From: an uncultured Pelagibacteraceae bacterium
GTDB taxonomy: Bacteria > Pseudomonadota > Alphaproteobacteria > Pelagibacterales > Pelagibacteraceae
Assembly: GCA_902566365.1 (NCBI GenBank)
Contig: CACFIH010000003.1
Location: 84,854 to 148,853, forward strand
DNA: 64,000 bases
Reading direction: 5' to 3'
The notes below the pieces were generated by a model. The model had not been told where the DNA came from, made no database searches, and saw only the letters and a program-made list of their open reading frames with translations. The translations under genes and the position numbers were made by a program. Below, one piece after another: positions 17,129 through 27,075 of the stretch (within the stretch, counting starts at the first letter, position 1; each line of letters begins with the position of its first letter).

Positions 17129-17847
17129 AAAATAAAATCTTCATCAATTTTTAGGATTCCTTTTTTGATGAATTCTATCTTTTTTTTAAGAATAGGATCA
17201 ACCTTTTCAGGTAAATTTCCATACATTAAATGAGAAAATACTTCAGCCATATCTTCAGATGCTGTCGACTGCGAATATTCAGTAATAAATCCTTCTGGTT
17301 TAGAATATGTATCTAAACCTATTTTTTTTGTGCAGGTTGAACATTTGACGTAATCAAACTCTTTGGGATTAAAATTGGACCAAATTTTTTCATTAAATAT
17401 ATCTTTGTAGCTATCATTTATTATGTGGAACACTTCGTGATGTAATACTCTTTCAAAATATTTGTCATTAAATTTTATATCTACAATCAAAGTTTTCATT
17501 ACATTGTCAGGTATTCCTGCAGTTTTGATACCTGAGATTGATAAGTCCTCACACATAACAATATATTTCAAATTTATTTTTTTTAAAAAATCTTGAGAAT
17601 ATCTATTAAGATTTTTTTCAATAATCTTATATTTTTTATCTAGGTCCTGTTTTGACGATTTAAAACAGTTGATATTATTATCATTACCTATTGTAAATGG
17701 CTGTTTAGCATTCAGATATCTTAATTTATTCTTAGTTTTAATATTATAGATCTCCAGATTTGGAATCTTTATTAATTCATAAATCGTATCCGCTTTTGCT
17801 GGAGAAATTAAAAATAAACACAATAAAACGAACTTAAATAATTTCAT
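17125..17847 (-). CDS. Secreted HExxH zinc-peptidase-like protein, unrecognised family
   Basis: A 240-residue protein with a signal peptide (MKLFKFVLLCLFLISP, cleaved after AKA). HHEVFH contains a zincin motif, His137-Glu138-x-x-His141, and the downstream ASEDMAEVFSH block (about 197-206) supplies acidic residues that could be the third ligand of a gluzincin. Cys169 and Cys172 form a close pair. I do not recognise a named family. It is coupled to the cyclophilin gene, suggesting periplasmic protein quality control. Protease activity is inferred from the motif only. Confidence 0.62.
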   Translation of the reverse strand: MKLFKFVLLCLFLISPAKADTIYELIKIPNLEIYNIKTKNKLRYLNAKQPFTIGNDNNINCFKSSKQDLDKKYKIIEKNLNRYSQDFLKKINLKYIVMCEDLSISGIKTAGIPDNVMKTLIVDIKFNDKYFERVLHHEVFHIINDSYKDIFNEKIWSNFNPKEFDYVKCSTCTKKIGLDTYSKPEGFITEYSQSTASEDMAEVFSHLMYGNLPEKVDPILKKKIEFIKKGILKIDEDFIL

Positions 17848-17900
17848 AATTAGTATTATTGAAGATATTCCAATTTGTTAGAATGTGATAGGGTTTTGTG

Positions 17901-18860
17901 ATGAAAAAAAAAAGAAGCAAAGAACCCATTCAACCGGTAAGTGGTACAAAGGTTCCAAGATTTGCAGGTCCATCAACTTTTGCTAGATTACCAGAATTAC
18001 GAGATGTTGAGTACTGTGATGTTGCGATAGTTGGAATACCATTCGATGCAGGTACAAGTTATAGACCTGGGGCAAGATTTGGTCCACAAAGTATTAGGCA
18101 AGCTTCAAGACATTTAAGAACAAATTATCATCCAAGTTACGATGTTGAGCCCTTTAAAGTTCAACAGGTTGCTGATGCAGGTGATATTGCTTGCAATCCA
18201 TTCAATATAGATGAAGCGATTAAGCAAATAGAGGAAGGAGCTTTGGATCTACTTAAAAAAACTGGTGGCATAATAAGTTTAGGAGGAGATCATACGATTG
18301 CATTTCCTTTACTAAAAGCAGTAAATAAAATTAACAATGGTCCAGTGGCTCTAGTTCATTTCGATGCACATTTGGATACTTGGGACACTTATTTTGGTGC
18401 ACCTTACACACATGGGACTCCTTTTAGAAGAGCACGAGAGGAAAATCTATTTATGGATGATGCTTCAATGCATGTTGGTATTAGAGGTCCACTGTATAGT
18501 AGAAATGATATCAAAAATGATGAGAGTTTTGGATTTAAGATAATTCATTGTGACGAGTTTCAAACTGAAGGTACTGATAAAATTGCAGAAAGGATAAAAA
18601 AAAGAGTAGGAGATAATCCATTATACTTATCAATTGATATTGATGTTTTAGATCCCGCTTTTGCACCTGGGACTGGTACACCTGAAATAGCTGGTATGAC
18701 TACGAGAGAAATGGTTAATGTCATTAGAGGTTTATCAGGTATGAATTTAATTTCGGCAGATGTAGTTGAAGTGTCACCTGCTTATGATCATGCCGAGGTA
18801 ACATCACTTGCGGCTGCTACTATAGTTTATGAATTAACAAATTTATTTGCAAAAAAATAG
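17901..18860 (+). CDS. Ureohydrolase of the agmatinase/arginase family
   Basis: A 319-residue ureohydrolase. The Mn ligands are visible: His131 in GGDHTI, Asp155, His157 and Asp159 in HFDAHLD, and Asp246 and Asp248 in SIDIDVLDP. The N-terminal GIPFDAGTSYRPGARFGP block is typical of agmatinase and guanidinobutyrase rather than arginase. It would release urea from a guanidino compound. I chose ATG 17901 over an adjacent in-frame GTG at 17898. The aldehyde dehydrogenase downstream could oxidise an aldehyde from the resulting amine; substrate is not fixed by sequence. Confidence 0.82.
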   Translation: MKKKRSKEPIQPVSGTKVPRFAGPSTFARLPELRDVEYCDVAIVGIPFDAGTSYRPGARFGPQSIRQASRHLRTNYHPSYDVEPFKVQQVADAGDIACNPFNIDEAIKQIEEGALDLLKKTGGIISLGGDHTIAFPLLKAVNKINNGPVALVHFDAHLDTWDTYFGAPYTHGTPFRRAREENLFMDDASMHVGIRGPLYSRNDIKNDESFGFKIIHCDEFQTEGTDKIAERIKKRVGDNPLYLSIDIDVLDPAFAPGTGTPEIAGMTTREMVNVIRGLSGMNLISADVVEVSPAYDHAEVTSLAAATIVYELTNLFAKK

Positions 18861-18880
18861 AGAAAGGTTAGGAGTCTTGA

Positions 18881-20314
18881 ATGGAAAATAAAAAAAATTT
18901 TTATATTAATGGCAAATGGGTTACCCCAAAAAGCAAAGAAGAAATCAAAGTAATAGATCCAGCGACTGAAGAAAATTGTGCTGTTATATCATTGGGTAAT
19001 AAAGATGATGTAAACGATGCTGTTAATGCAGCCAAAAATGCTTACAGCTCTTGGGCATTTTCACCAAAAGATGAAAGGATAAGATTACTAGAAAAACTTT
19101 ACGAAAATTATAAAAAAAGATGGGCTGATATTGCAACTGCAATCACTACAGAAATGGGAGCACCAAAAGATTTTGCAACGAAACTTCAAGCTGGAACAGG
19201 TGCTGCCCATTTAAAATCATTTATAAGATATTTAAAAAATTTCGAATTTGAAAAACCACTAGGAGAACATGCGCCTAATCAAAGACTTATTTATGAGCCC
19301 AAAGGTGTATGTGCACTAATCACCCCATGGAATTGGCCAATGAACCAGGTTTGTTTAAAAGTAATGCCTGCAATAGCATCTGGTTGTACTATGGTTTTAA
19401 AACCATCCGAACTAGCGCCATTATCATCAATGATACTTGCTGAACTTATTGATGAGACCAAAATACCAGCAGGTGTATTTAATTTAGTTAATGGTGACGG
19501 GGCAACAACAGGTGATGCATTAACAAGTCATCCTGATGTAAATATGATTTCATTTACTGGATCAACTAGAGCAGGGGCATTAATTTCTCAAAATGCTGCC
19601 AAAGATTTTAAAAGGGTCAGTTTAGAATTAGGTGGTAAAGGTGCAAATATAATATTTAAAGATGCTGATCCAAATGCAATAGAAAGAGGTGCTTTAAGAT
19701 GTTTTAGAAATTCAGGTCAGTCATGTAATGCGCCCACAAGAATGTTAGTTGAAAAATCAATGTATAATGATGCAATTGAAAGGCTAAAGAAGTACACAGA
19801 AAAATTTGAGGTTGGTGATCCAAAAAAAGAGGGAGAACATATAGGTCCAGTTATTTCTGAAACTCAATACAACAAGATACAAACCTTAATAAATAAAGGT
19901 ATCGATGAAGGAGCTAAACTAGTAGCTGGTGGCCCAGGTAAACCTGATGGATTTGAAAAAGGTTATTTTGTAAAACCTACTGTATTTGCCGATGTAAATA
20001 ATAAAATGGAAATAGCAAGAACAGAGATATTTGGCCCAGTTTTATCTGTAATGCCTTTTGAAACAGAGGAAGAAGCTATTGAGATTGCAAATGATACTCC
20101 ATACGGATTAACAAATTATATTCAAACTACAGATAAAGAAAAAGTGAAAAGAGTTGCTAGAAAACTTAGATCAGGAATGGTGGATGTTAATGGAGCTGGT
20201 ATTGCTGTTGATGCACCGTTCGGTGGTTTCAAACATTCTGGTATTGGGAGAGAGGCCGGGGAACACGGTCTTGAAGAGTTTTTAGAGGTGAAATCTGTTG
20301 GTGGATGGAGTTAA
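18881..20314 (+). CDS. NAD(P)-dependent aldehyde dehydrogenase
   Basis: A 477-residue ALDH-superfamily enzyme with the complete catalytic set: Asn151 in TPWNWP, Glu249 in LELGGKG and nucleophile Cys282 in NSGQSCNAPTR. The FTGSTRAG block binds the cofactor. It oxidises an aldehyde to a carboxylate in the cytoplasm. It lies 20 bases after the ureohydrolase and is probably in the same operon, which fits guanidino or polyamine degradation. Its stop shares a TTAA with the convergent deacetylase gene. Confidence 0.86.
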   Translation: MENKKNFYINGKWVTPKSKEEIKVIDPATEENCAVISLGNKDDVNDAVNAAKNAYSSWAFSPKDERIRLLEKLYENYKKRWADIATAITTEMGAPKDFATKLQAGTGAAHLKSFIRYLKNFEFEKPLGEHAPNQRLIYEPKGVCALITPWNWPMNQVCLKVMPAIASGCTMVLKPSELAPLSSMILAELIDETKIPAGVFNLVNGDGATTGDALTSHPDVNMISFTGSTRAGALISQNAAKDFKRVSLELGGKGANIIFKDADPNAIERGALRCFRNSGQSCNAPTRMLVEKSMYNDAIERLKKYTEKFEVGDPKKEGEHIGPVISETQYNKIQTLINKGIDEGAKLVAGGPGKPDGFEKGYFVKPTVFADVNNKMEIARTEIFGPVLSVMPFETEEEAIEIANDTPYGLTNYIQTTDKEKVKRVARKLRSGMVDVNGAGIAVDAPFGGFKHSGIGREAGEHGLEEFLEVKSVGGWS

Positions 20315-21501
20315 TTTAGAGTAGAATTTTTCTTAATTCCTTCAAGAAATTTTAAACATTTTTTTAGCTCATTGAGCTCGATGAACTCATCAACTTTGTG
20401 AGCTTGTTCAATAGAACCTGGGCCACAAACAACTGTGCTGATACCAATTTCTTGAAATAATCCTGCTTCAGTTCCAAAGGATACGACTTCTCTGGAATTA
20501 TCACCGGTTAAACTTGAGACTAATTCACATGCTTCTGAATTGTCTACACGATCAAAACCTGTAACTTCACCTATTATTTCCTTTGTTATCTTTGAATTAG
20601 GAAAAACTTTCTTCATCTCTGGTAATAAAACTTCATTGGCATATTTATCTATTTGTTGATTTAGAAAAATACCATCTTCTTTGATAACTGGTCTTGTCTC
20701 CCACTCAACACGACATTTGTCAGCTATTACATTATGAGCAATACCACCAAATATACCTCCAACTTGTAATGTTGAAAAAGGAGGATCAAATATTGAGTCT
20801 TTGGGTGCTCTTTTTTTTAATTCTTCTCTAAGCTCTACTAATTTATTTGCATATTTTGATGCAAATTCAACAGCACTCACACCTTTGTGTGGCATTGAGC
20901 TGTGTCCAGCTAATCCCTCAAAATAAGTAGTATATTCATAACATCCTTTGTGTGCATCTATGATTTTCATTTTTGTAGGTTCTCCCACAATACAAATTCC
21001 ATCTTGAATTTTTCTTTTTTTAAGTTCTTTAATTAAGATTGGTGCACCCAAGCATGCAGTCTCCTCATCAAAAGTGAAAGAAAAATGAATATCTCTATTA
21101 AGATCAACTTTAGAAAAAACTGGAGCAAACGCTAATGTGCATGCAATAAATCCTTTCATATCACAGGAACCTCTTCCGTAGAGTTTGTCTTCTTTGATTG
21201 TTGCTTTAAAAGGGTCTGTACTCCAACTTTTGGAAACAGGGACAGTGTCAGTATGACCAGATAAAATTATTGGTTTAACACCATTTGATTTTTTTGCTTT
21301 GATTGTTGCAAAAAGATTTACTCTTTTTTTTTCATCATCATAAGTTTTAAATGAGGTAGCACCTAAATCATTGAGATATTTTTCACAATAATTAATTAAA
21401 TCATTGTTATCTTCTCCTGAAATAGTTTTAAATCCAATTAAATCAGATAAAATTTTGATAGAATTCTCGTATAATTTTTCTAAATTTACTTCTGTACTCA
21501 T
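20311..21501 (-). CDS. argE: M20 deacetylase, acetylornithine deacetylase (ArgE)-like
   Basis: A 396-residue M20 metallopeptidase-fold enzyme. Metal ligands fit as His83 in GHTDTVPV and Asp114 in GRGSCDMKG, with catalytic Glu146 and ligand Glu147 in FDEETACLG, and GEPT at 173-176. The dimerisation (lid) domain occupies about 190-290. ArgE removes acetate from N-acetylornithine in arginine synthesis. Since a DoeA-like enzyme is encoded 11 kb away, deacetylation of N-acetyl-diaminobutyrate is an alternative, although known DoeB proteins belong to another fold. It is divergent from csaA with only 29 bases between starts. Confidence 0.8.
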   Translation of the reverse strand: MSTEVNLEKLYENSIKILSDLIGFKTISGEDNNDLINYCEKYLNDLGATSFKTYDDEKKRVNLFATIKAKKSNGVKPIILSGHTDTVPVSKSWSTDPFKATIKEDKLYGRGSCDMKGFIACTLAFAPVFSKVDLNRDIHFSFTFDEETACLGAPILIKELKKRKIQDGICIVGEPTKMKIIDAHKGCYEYTTYFEGLAGHSSMPHKGVSAVEFASKYANKLVELREELKKRAPKDSIFDPPFSTLQVGGIFGGIAHNVIADKCRVEWETRPVIKEDGIFLNQQIDKYANEVLLPEMKKVFPNSKITKEIIGEVTGFDRVDNSEACELVSSLTGDNSREVVSFGTEAGLFQEIGISTVVCGPGSIEQAHKVDEFIELNELKKCLKFLEGIKKNSTLN

Positions 21502-21530
21502 TACTAATAATTAATATAAATATCACATTT

Positions 21531-21872
21531 ATGAAAGAACAAATTACATACGACATATTTGAAAAAGTAGACATTAGACTTGGAACAGTACTTTCGGTCA
21601 AAAAAAATGAAAAAGCTAGAAAACCATCTTTAGTTGTTGAGGTAGATTTTGGAAATAAGATAGGTGTTAAAACATCATCAGCACAAATTACTCATTTTTA
21701 TAATGAGGAAAATTTGGTTGGCAAACAAGTGATTGGTGTTTGTAATTTTCCAGAAAAAAATATTGCAGGTGTAAAATCTCAATTTTTACTTTTAGGTTCA
21801 ATAGACTCTGAAGGAAAAGTTATATTGATACATCCCTCACAAAAAGTAGAAAATGGATTACCTATAGCATAG
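21531..21872 (+). CDS. csaA: CsaA-like tRNA-binding-domain protein
   Basis: A 113-residue stand-alone OB-fold tRNA-binding domain. The VDIRLGTVLSV block at 13-23, the KTSSAQITHFY block and VGVKSQFLLLG-like (IAGVKSQFLLLG) end match CsaA, a small dimeric protein proposed as an export-related chaperone with tRNA-binding ability. It heads a tight rightward unit of eight genes with gaps of at most three bases. The 29-base spacing from the divergent argE-like gene must hold both promoters. Confidence 0.82.
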   Translation: MKEQITYDIFEKVDIRLGTVLSVKKNEKARKPSLVVEVDFGNKIGVKTSSAQITHFYNEENLVGKQVIGVCNFPEKNIAGVKSQFLLLGSIDSEGKVILIHPSQKVENGLPIA

Positions 21873-21874
21873 AT

Positions 21875-22465
21875 ATGCATCCAGAATTTTTATCTATGGC
21901 ACTTTTTTGGATTGTAGCGGCTTATACACCAGGACCAAATAACGTTGTTGCTTCTTATTCTGGTTTTAATTTTGGAATAAAAAAAACAATCCCACACATT
22001 TTTGGAGTCACTTTTGGATTTACAGCAGTTGTATTTGCTTTAACAATTGGACTAGTAAATGTTTTTAAATTATTTCCGATTATACAAACTATTTTGAAAT
22101 ATTTAGGAAGTTTATTCTTAATATACCTAGCTTATAAGATAAGTTTTTCAAAAGCATCTAACGAAAAAAAAAATGAGAATCCAATTTCTTTTTTAGATAC
22201 TTTCATTTTCCAATTTTTAAATCCGAAAGGAGTTTTGATAGGAATTATTATAGTTTCAACATATGTTGAATATGGAGAAAATTATCTTAATTATGCGACT
22301 CAAGTTGTTTTGTTTGCCTTTGTGGTTTCTTTATCAAGCATCACCTTTTGGACTTTTGTTGGCAAATATCTAAGGAAATTTGCGACAAATGAGAAATATA
22401 TTAAATACTTTAATTATGTTATGTCAGTGCTTCTTCTTTTGAGCATAATTACATTTTATATATAA
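21875..22465 (+). CDS. LysE/RhtB-family amino acid exporter
   Basis: A 196-residue protein with about six membrane segments and the LysE-family N-terminal signature AAYTPGPNNVVASYSG near residue 15. The family exports amino acids or related metabolites by proton antiport. It starts three bases after csaA and ends four bases before acnA. The exported compound cannot be predicted. Confidence 0.83.
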   Translation: MHPEFLSMALFWIVAAYTPGPNNVVASYSGFNFGIKKTIPHIFGVTFGFTAVVFALTIGLVNVFKLFPIIQTILKYLGSLFLIYLAYKISFSKASNEKKNENPISFLDTFIFQFLNPKGVLIGIIIVSTYVEYGENYLNYATQVVLFAFVVSLSSITFWTFVGKYLRKFATNEKYIKYFNYVMSVLLLLSIITFYI

Positions 22466-22468
22466 AAT

Positions 22469-25138
22469 ATGAAACCAGGAAATAAAAATTCTTACAAATC
22501 ATTATCTGACCTAGAGGTTAATGGTACGAATTTCAAATACTACTCACTTAAAAAAGCTGAGATAAATGGTTTACAAGGTATTTCAAAATTACCAAAGTCG
22601 TTAAAAGTTTTACTGGAAAATCTTCTTAGATATGAGGACGATGTATCTGTTAATAAAAATCAAATAGAGGCAGTCAAAAATTGGCTGGATACAAAGAAAT
22701 CAAAAACTGAAATAGCTTATAGGCCAGCTAGAGTTTTACTCCAAGATTATACTGGAATACCAGCAGTAGCTGATTTAGCTGCCATGAGAGAAGCTGTGAA
22801 AGAAAAAAATAAAGACCCAAATACAATTAATCCTTTATCTGCAGTTGATTTAGTTATTGATCACTCAGTTCAAGTTGATCAATCAGCCAAAAAAGATTCA
22901 TTTGAGAAAAATGTAGATATTGAATTTAAGAGAAATGGTGAAAGATATTCTTTTTTAAAATGGGGTCAAAGTGCTTTTAATAACTTTAGGATTGTTCCTC
23001 CAGGAACTGGTATTTGTCACCAGGTCAATTTAGAATATTTATCAAAAGTAGTTTGGTCGGAAGAATACAAAGGAGAAAAATACTTATTCCCTGATACACT
23101 TGTTGGAACAGATAGTCATACTACAATGGTAAATGGTTTATCAGTTTTAGGATGGGGTGTTGGTGGAATTGAAGCAGAAGCAGGTATGCTTGGACAACCT
23201 ATTTCAATGTTGATACCTGAAGTTGTTGGATTTGAAGTTACAAAAAAAATGCCAGAGGGCACAACTGCTACAGACTTAGTTTTAACAGTTGTTAAAATGC
23301 TTAGAGACAAAGGTGTAGTTGGAAAATTTGTTGAATTTTACGGTGCGGGATTAAAAAACTTGACTTTAGCAGACAGAGCAACAATTGCTAACATGGCTCC
23401 AGAGTATGGCGCTACATGTGGCTTCTTTCCAATAGACGAAGAAACTTTAAAATATTTAGAATTTTCGGGAAGAGATACACAAACAGTGGCAATTGTCGAA
23501 AAGTATGCGAAGGAACAAGGTTTGTGGTCAAGTGACGAAATTGAGTTTACTGATAAAATCTCTTTAGATATGTCCACTGTAGTTCCTACTATTTCAGGTC
23601 CTAAAAGACCACAAGATAAAGTCCTTTTAACTGACGCATCAAGTAATTTTAAAAAAGTATTTAAAGAAGCTACAGATAAAAAGGAGTATAAAATTTCCAA
23701 GGTGAAAGATACTGATTATGAAATTAAGGATGGCTCAATATTAATTGCAGCAATCACATCATGCACTAACACTTCAAATCCAAATGTTCTAATTGGAGCT
23801 GGACTACTTGCAAAAAAAGCTGTCGAGTTAGGATTGAATGTTAAACCATGGGTCAAAACATCCTTAGCTCCAGGCTCTCAAGTAGTAACTGATTACCTAG
23901 AGAAAGCAGGTTTAAGTACCTACTTAGATCAATTAGGATTTAATTTAGTCGGTTATGGTTGCACAACTTGTATTGGTAATTCGGGTCCTTTAGCAGAAAA
24001 TATAGTTGACGCTATTCAAAAAGAAAATTTATATGCGGTCTCTGTTTTATCAGGTAATAGAAACTTTGAGGGAAGAATTTCGCCACATATTAAAGCAAAT
24101 TATCTAGCTTCCCCTCCACTTGTTGTAGCTTATGCTCTTGCAGGTCACATGGAATTCGATTTATTTAAAGATTCGTTTGGAAAAGGTAAAAATGGCAAGG
24201 ATGTATTTTTTAAAGATATTTGGCCTTCAAATAAAGAAATAGAAGATACTTTGAAGAGCTCACTTAATGCAGATATGTTTGTTAAACGATATTCAAATGT
24301 TTCAGAGGGACCAAAACAATGGCAAGAAATCAAAACAGAAAAGAGTAGTATTTATAACTGGGATGAAAATTCTACCTATGTAAAAAAACCACCGTTTTTT
24401 GAAAATCTTAGTGATGAGCCAGAGGGTTTTAAAGAGATTAAAAATGCAAGACCATTATTGATATTGGGAGATATGGTTACTACTGATCATATTTCTCCAG
24501 CTGGTAATATTCAGAAAGATAGTCCTACTGGAGAGTATTTTATGAATTATCAAATTCTTCCAAAGGACTACAACTCATACGGATCAAGACGAGGTAATCA
24601 CGAGGTTATGATGAGAGGTACATTTGCAAATATTAGAATTAAAAATGAAATGGCTCCAGGAACTGAAGGAGGTTTCACAAAATTATACCCAGAAGAAAAA
24701 GTTATGTCAGTTTACGATGCAGTAGTAGAATATAAAAAAAGAGGAACTGACCTAGTAGTAATAGGTGGTAAAGAATATGGCACAGGCTCCTCTCGTGATT
24801 GGGCCGCAAAAGGAACTAAATTATTAGGAGTTAAGGTAGTAATTGCAGAGAGTTTTGAGAGAATACATAGGTCTAATTTAATCGGGATGGGAATATTGCC
24901 ATTGCAATTCACAGAAAATATGGACAGAAAAAATCTGAATCTATTAGGCTCAGAATTGATTAGTGTAATAGATATTGAAAAGGGAATTAATCCATCTGAA
25001 AAAGTAAAAGTTGAGATTAAATATGCATCAGGTGATGTCAAAATAATTGAAACCTTATGCAGGATTGATACAAAAAATGAGCTGGAGTATTATAAAAATG
25101 GTGGAATACTTCAATATGTTTTAAGAAATATGATTTAG
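22469..25138 (+). CDS. acnA: Aconitate hydratase A
   Basis: A full-length 889-residue AcnA/IRP-type aconitase. The 4Fe-4S ligands are Cys432 (ITSCTNTSN), Cys498 and Cys501 (YGCTTCIGNSG), nearly the same positions as in E. coli AcnA. The C-terminal swivel domain carries GSSRDWAAKG. It isomerises citrate to isocitrate in the TCA cycle. It sits in the middle of a cotranscribed unit with cell-envelope genes (yfgM/bamB-like) downstream by two bases, which is an uncommon arrangement. Confidence 0.96.
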   Translation: MKPGNKNSYKSLSDLEVNGTNFKYYSLKKAEINGLQGISKLPKSLKVLLENLLRYEDDVSVNKNQIEAVKNWLDTKKSKTEIAYRPARVLLQDYTGIPAVADLAAMREAVKEKNKDPNTINPLSAVDLVIDHSVQVDQSAKKDSFEKNVDIEFKRNGERYSFLKWGQSAFNNFRIVPPGTGICHQVNLEYLSKVVWSEEYKGEKYLFPDTLVGTDSHTTMVNGLSVLGWGVGGIEAEAGMLGQPISMLIPEVVGFEVTKKMPEGTTATDLVLTVVKMLRDKGVVGKFVEFYGAGLKNLTLADRATIANMAPEYGATCGFFPIDEETLKYLEFSGRDTQTVAIVEKYAKEQGLWSSDEIEFTDKISLDMSTVVPTISGPKRPQDKVLLTDASSNFKKVFKEATDKKEYKISKVKDTDYEIKDGSILIAAITSCTNTSNPNVLIGAGLLAKKAVELGLNVKPWVKTSLAPGSQVVTDYLEKAGLSTYLDQLGFNLVGYGCTTCIGNSGPLAENIVDAIQKENLYAVSVLSGNRNFEGRISPHIKANYLASPPLVVAYALAGHMEFDLFKDSFGKGKNGKDVFFKDIWPSNKEIEDTLKSSLNADMFVKRYSNVSEGPKQWQEIKTEKSSIYNWDENSTYVKKPPFFENLSDEPEGFKEIKNARPLLILGDMVTTDHISPAGNIQKDSPTGEYFMNYQILPKDYNSYGSRRGNHEVMMRGTFANIRIKNEMAPGTEGGFTKLYPEEKVMSVYDAVVEYKKRGTDLVVIGGKEYGTGSSRDWAAKGTKLLGVKVVIAESFERIHRSNLIGMGILPLQFTENMDRKNLNLLGSELISVIDIEKGINPSEKVKVEIKYASGDVKIIETLCRIDTKNELEYYKNGGILQYVLRNMI

Positions 25139-25140
25139 AT

Positions 25141-25785
25141 ATGGACGAGGATTTATCAATAATTAATTCTAATACTCGAAATGAGAGAATAAAAAACTTT
25201 TTTATTAAAAATAAAAGAAAGCTAATTTCGTTTTGTATATTTATAATTTTGTTTATTCTTATTTTTTTTGGTTTTAATGAATTTAACAAAAGTAAGAAAA
25301 TAAATATTTCTGATAATTATAATTCAATAATTATTCAATATTCTGAAAATTCGAAAAAAAAAACTGCCGATTTATTGATGGAAATAATAAATGAAAGAGA
25401 CCCAACATATTCACCACTTTCTTTGTATTTTATACTAGACAACAATCTTTTAGAAGAAGCAATAACTATCAATGAATTATTTGATATTTTGATACAAAAA
25501 ACTCCTCTTGAAAATGAAATAAAGAATTTAATTATTTACAAAAAGGCGTTGTATAATTCAGACAAAGTTGGCGAAAATGATTTATTAAATATTTTGAACC
25601 CACTTTTTAATTCAAATAGTATTTGGAAGTCCCACGCTTTATACCTGATGGCTGAATTTTTTTATTCAAAAAATGAAAAGGAAAAGTCAAAAGATTTTTT
25701 CAATCAAATTCTTATTATCGAGAATCCAAATCAAGATATTTTAAGAGAAACACAAAAACGATTAAATAGAGATTTAAGTGAATAA
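25141..25785 (+). CDS. yfgM: YfgM-like membrane-anchored TPR protein
   Basis: A 214-residue protein with a basic N-terminus, one membrane segment (about 27-47) and a helical periplasmic C-terminus whose SHALYLMAEFFYSKNEKEKSKDFF block looks like a degenerate TPR. In many proteobacteria yfgM lies directly before bamB, and here the next gene is BamB-like, overlapping by eight bases. YfgM links the SecYEG translocon with periplasmic chaperones. Sequence similarity is weak; the assignment depends on topology and synteny. Confidence 0.62.
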   Translation: MDEDLSIINSNTRNERIKNFFIKNKRKLISFCIFIILFILIFFGFNEFNKSKKINISDNYNSIIIQYSENSKKKTADLLMEIINERDPTYSPLSLYFILDNNLLEEAITINELFDILIQKTPLENEIKNLIIYKKALYNSDKVGENDLLNILNPLFNSNSIWKSHALYLMAEFFYSKNEKEKSKDFFNQILIIENPNQDILRETQKRLNRDLSE

Positions 25786-27073
25786 AATTATCATTTTGAT
25801 TTTTATCCCACTTTTTTTGCTGAACTGTTCTTTCAATGAAAATTCAAAGATTTGGAATAAAGAAAAAAAGATTGTTTCTGAAAGCAAAAAAATTAAAAAA
25901 GTTTTACTAGAAGAAAAAAAAATTCAACAGGAGTTTAATTCAAATTTAAAAATTGATTTAACACAAATAAATATAAATAAAGTTAATTATAACCAAAATA
26001 ATTTTGGCTCTTTAAAATATTCTGGATTATTAGAAAAAGTTGAAAATTTCAATTTTGGAAAATTAAAAAATGTAGATTCTTTAGATTTCTCTCCACTTTT
26101 TTTACAAAGTGGTTTTATTTTCTTCAGTCCAAAAGGATCTATTTTTCGATATGATGATAATAAAAAAATTATTTGGAAAAAAAACTATTATTCTAAGTCA
26201 GAAAAAAAACTTAATCCTAAATTAATTTTTTCCAAAATTGAAAATAACGTTTTAATTGCTGATAATTTAGGCAAATTTTATTTAATTAATTTAGAAAATG
26301 GGGATTTAATATGGATGCAGAATAATATTTATCCTTTTAATTCTGATATAAAGATTAAAGATAATAATTTTTTTATTGTAGATTATAAGAATACACTTAG
26401 ATGCTTTAGCATAAAGAGTGGGTCAGAGTTATGGAATTTTCAAACAGAAGATTCATTTACATTATCAAGTGCAAAAAATTCAATTGTAATATCAAATGAA
26501 ATGGTTATTTTTTCAAATTCTATTGGTGACATTACCGCTATTGATGCTTTAGATGGATCAATACAATGGCAACTACCCACACAAAGTAACAGCATGGTTA
26601 ATGAAAATTATAATTTTAAGAATTCAAAATTAGTACTTTCTGGTAAATCAATATATTTTTCTAATAATAGAAATCAATTCTTTTCAGTAGATGTTGAAAC
26701 AGGAAAACCAAATTGGAAAAACGAAGTTAGCTCATCCATCAAACCAATAGTTATTGAAGATTATATTTTTACAGTTTCAGATGATGGATATCTTTACACA
26801 CTTCTTAAGGATGAAGGTGATATTATTAGAATTAATGACGTATTTAAAAATTACAAACCTAAAGATAGAAAAAAAATTAAAACTATTGGGTTTTCAATGG
26901 GAAATGAAAATCTTTATATAACAAATAATGATGGAAAAATTATAGTAATTAATCTCAGTTTAGGAAATATCATTAATATAAAGAATATTTCTAGAAACTT
27001 AATTTCTGAACCATTTATATTTGATAATCATTTATATATAATTAATAATAGATCTATATTTAAATACAATTAA
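25778..27073 (+). CDS. bamB: BamB-like outer-membrane assembly lipoprotein (PQQ-type beta-propeller)
   Basis: A 431-residue protein with a lipoprotein signal (FLLNC, lipid-modified Cys17) and repeated beta-propeller blades recognisable by D-G-x-x-x-W strings such as LENGDLIWMQ, IKSGSELWNFQ, ALDGSIQWQLP and VETGKPNWKN. BamB helps the Bam complex insert outer-membrane proteins. The GTG start at 25778 lies within the end of the yfgM-like gene, so translation is probably coupled. A charged linker of about 50 residues follows the lipid anchor. Confidence 0.82.
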   Translation: MNKIIILIFIPLFLLNCSFNENSKIWNKEKKIVSESKKIKKVLLEEKKIQQEFNSNLKIDLTQININKVNYNQNNFGSLKYSGLLEKVENFNFGKLKNVDSLDFSPLFLQSGFIFFSPKGSIFRYDDNKKIIWKKNYYSKSEKKLNPKLIFSKIENNVLIADNLGKFYLINLENGDLIWMQNNIYPFNSDIKIKDNNFFIVDYKNTLRCFSIKSGSELWNFQTEDSFTLSSAKNSIVISNEMVIFSNSIGDITAIDALDGSIQWQLPTQSNSMVNENYNFKNSKLVLSGKSIYFSNNRNQFFSVDVETGKPNWKNEVSSSIKPIVIEDYIFTVSDDGYLYTLLKDEGDIIRINDVFKNYKPKDRKKIKTIGFSMGNENLYITNNDGKIIVINLSLGNIINIKNISRNLISEPFIFDNHLYIINNRSIFKYN

Positions 27074-27075
27074 GG

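Noticed and set aside
20311..21501. Calling the M20 deacetylase DoeB of ectoine degradation
   Set aside because: Known DoeB proteins belong to the aspartoacylase/AstE fold. The M20 motifs here fit ArgE, so only the possibility is mentioned.
26030..26230. Poly-A/T runs in bamB and neighbours as phase-variation tracts
   Set aside because: Runs of seven to nine A occur throughout the window in conserved genes at random positions, and none creates an alternate frame with a plausible product.
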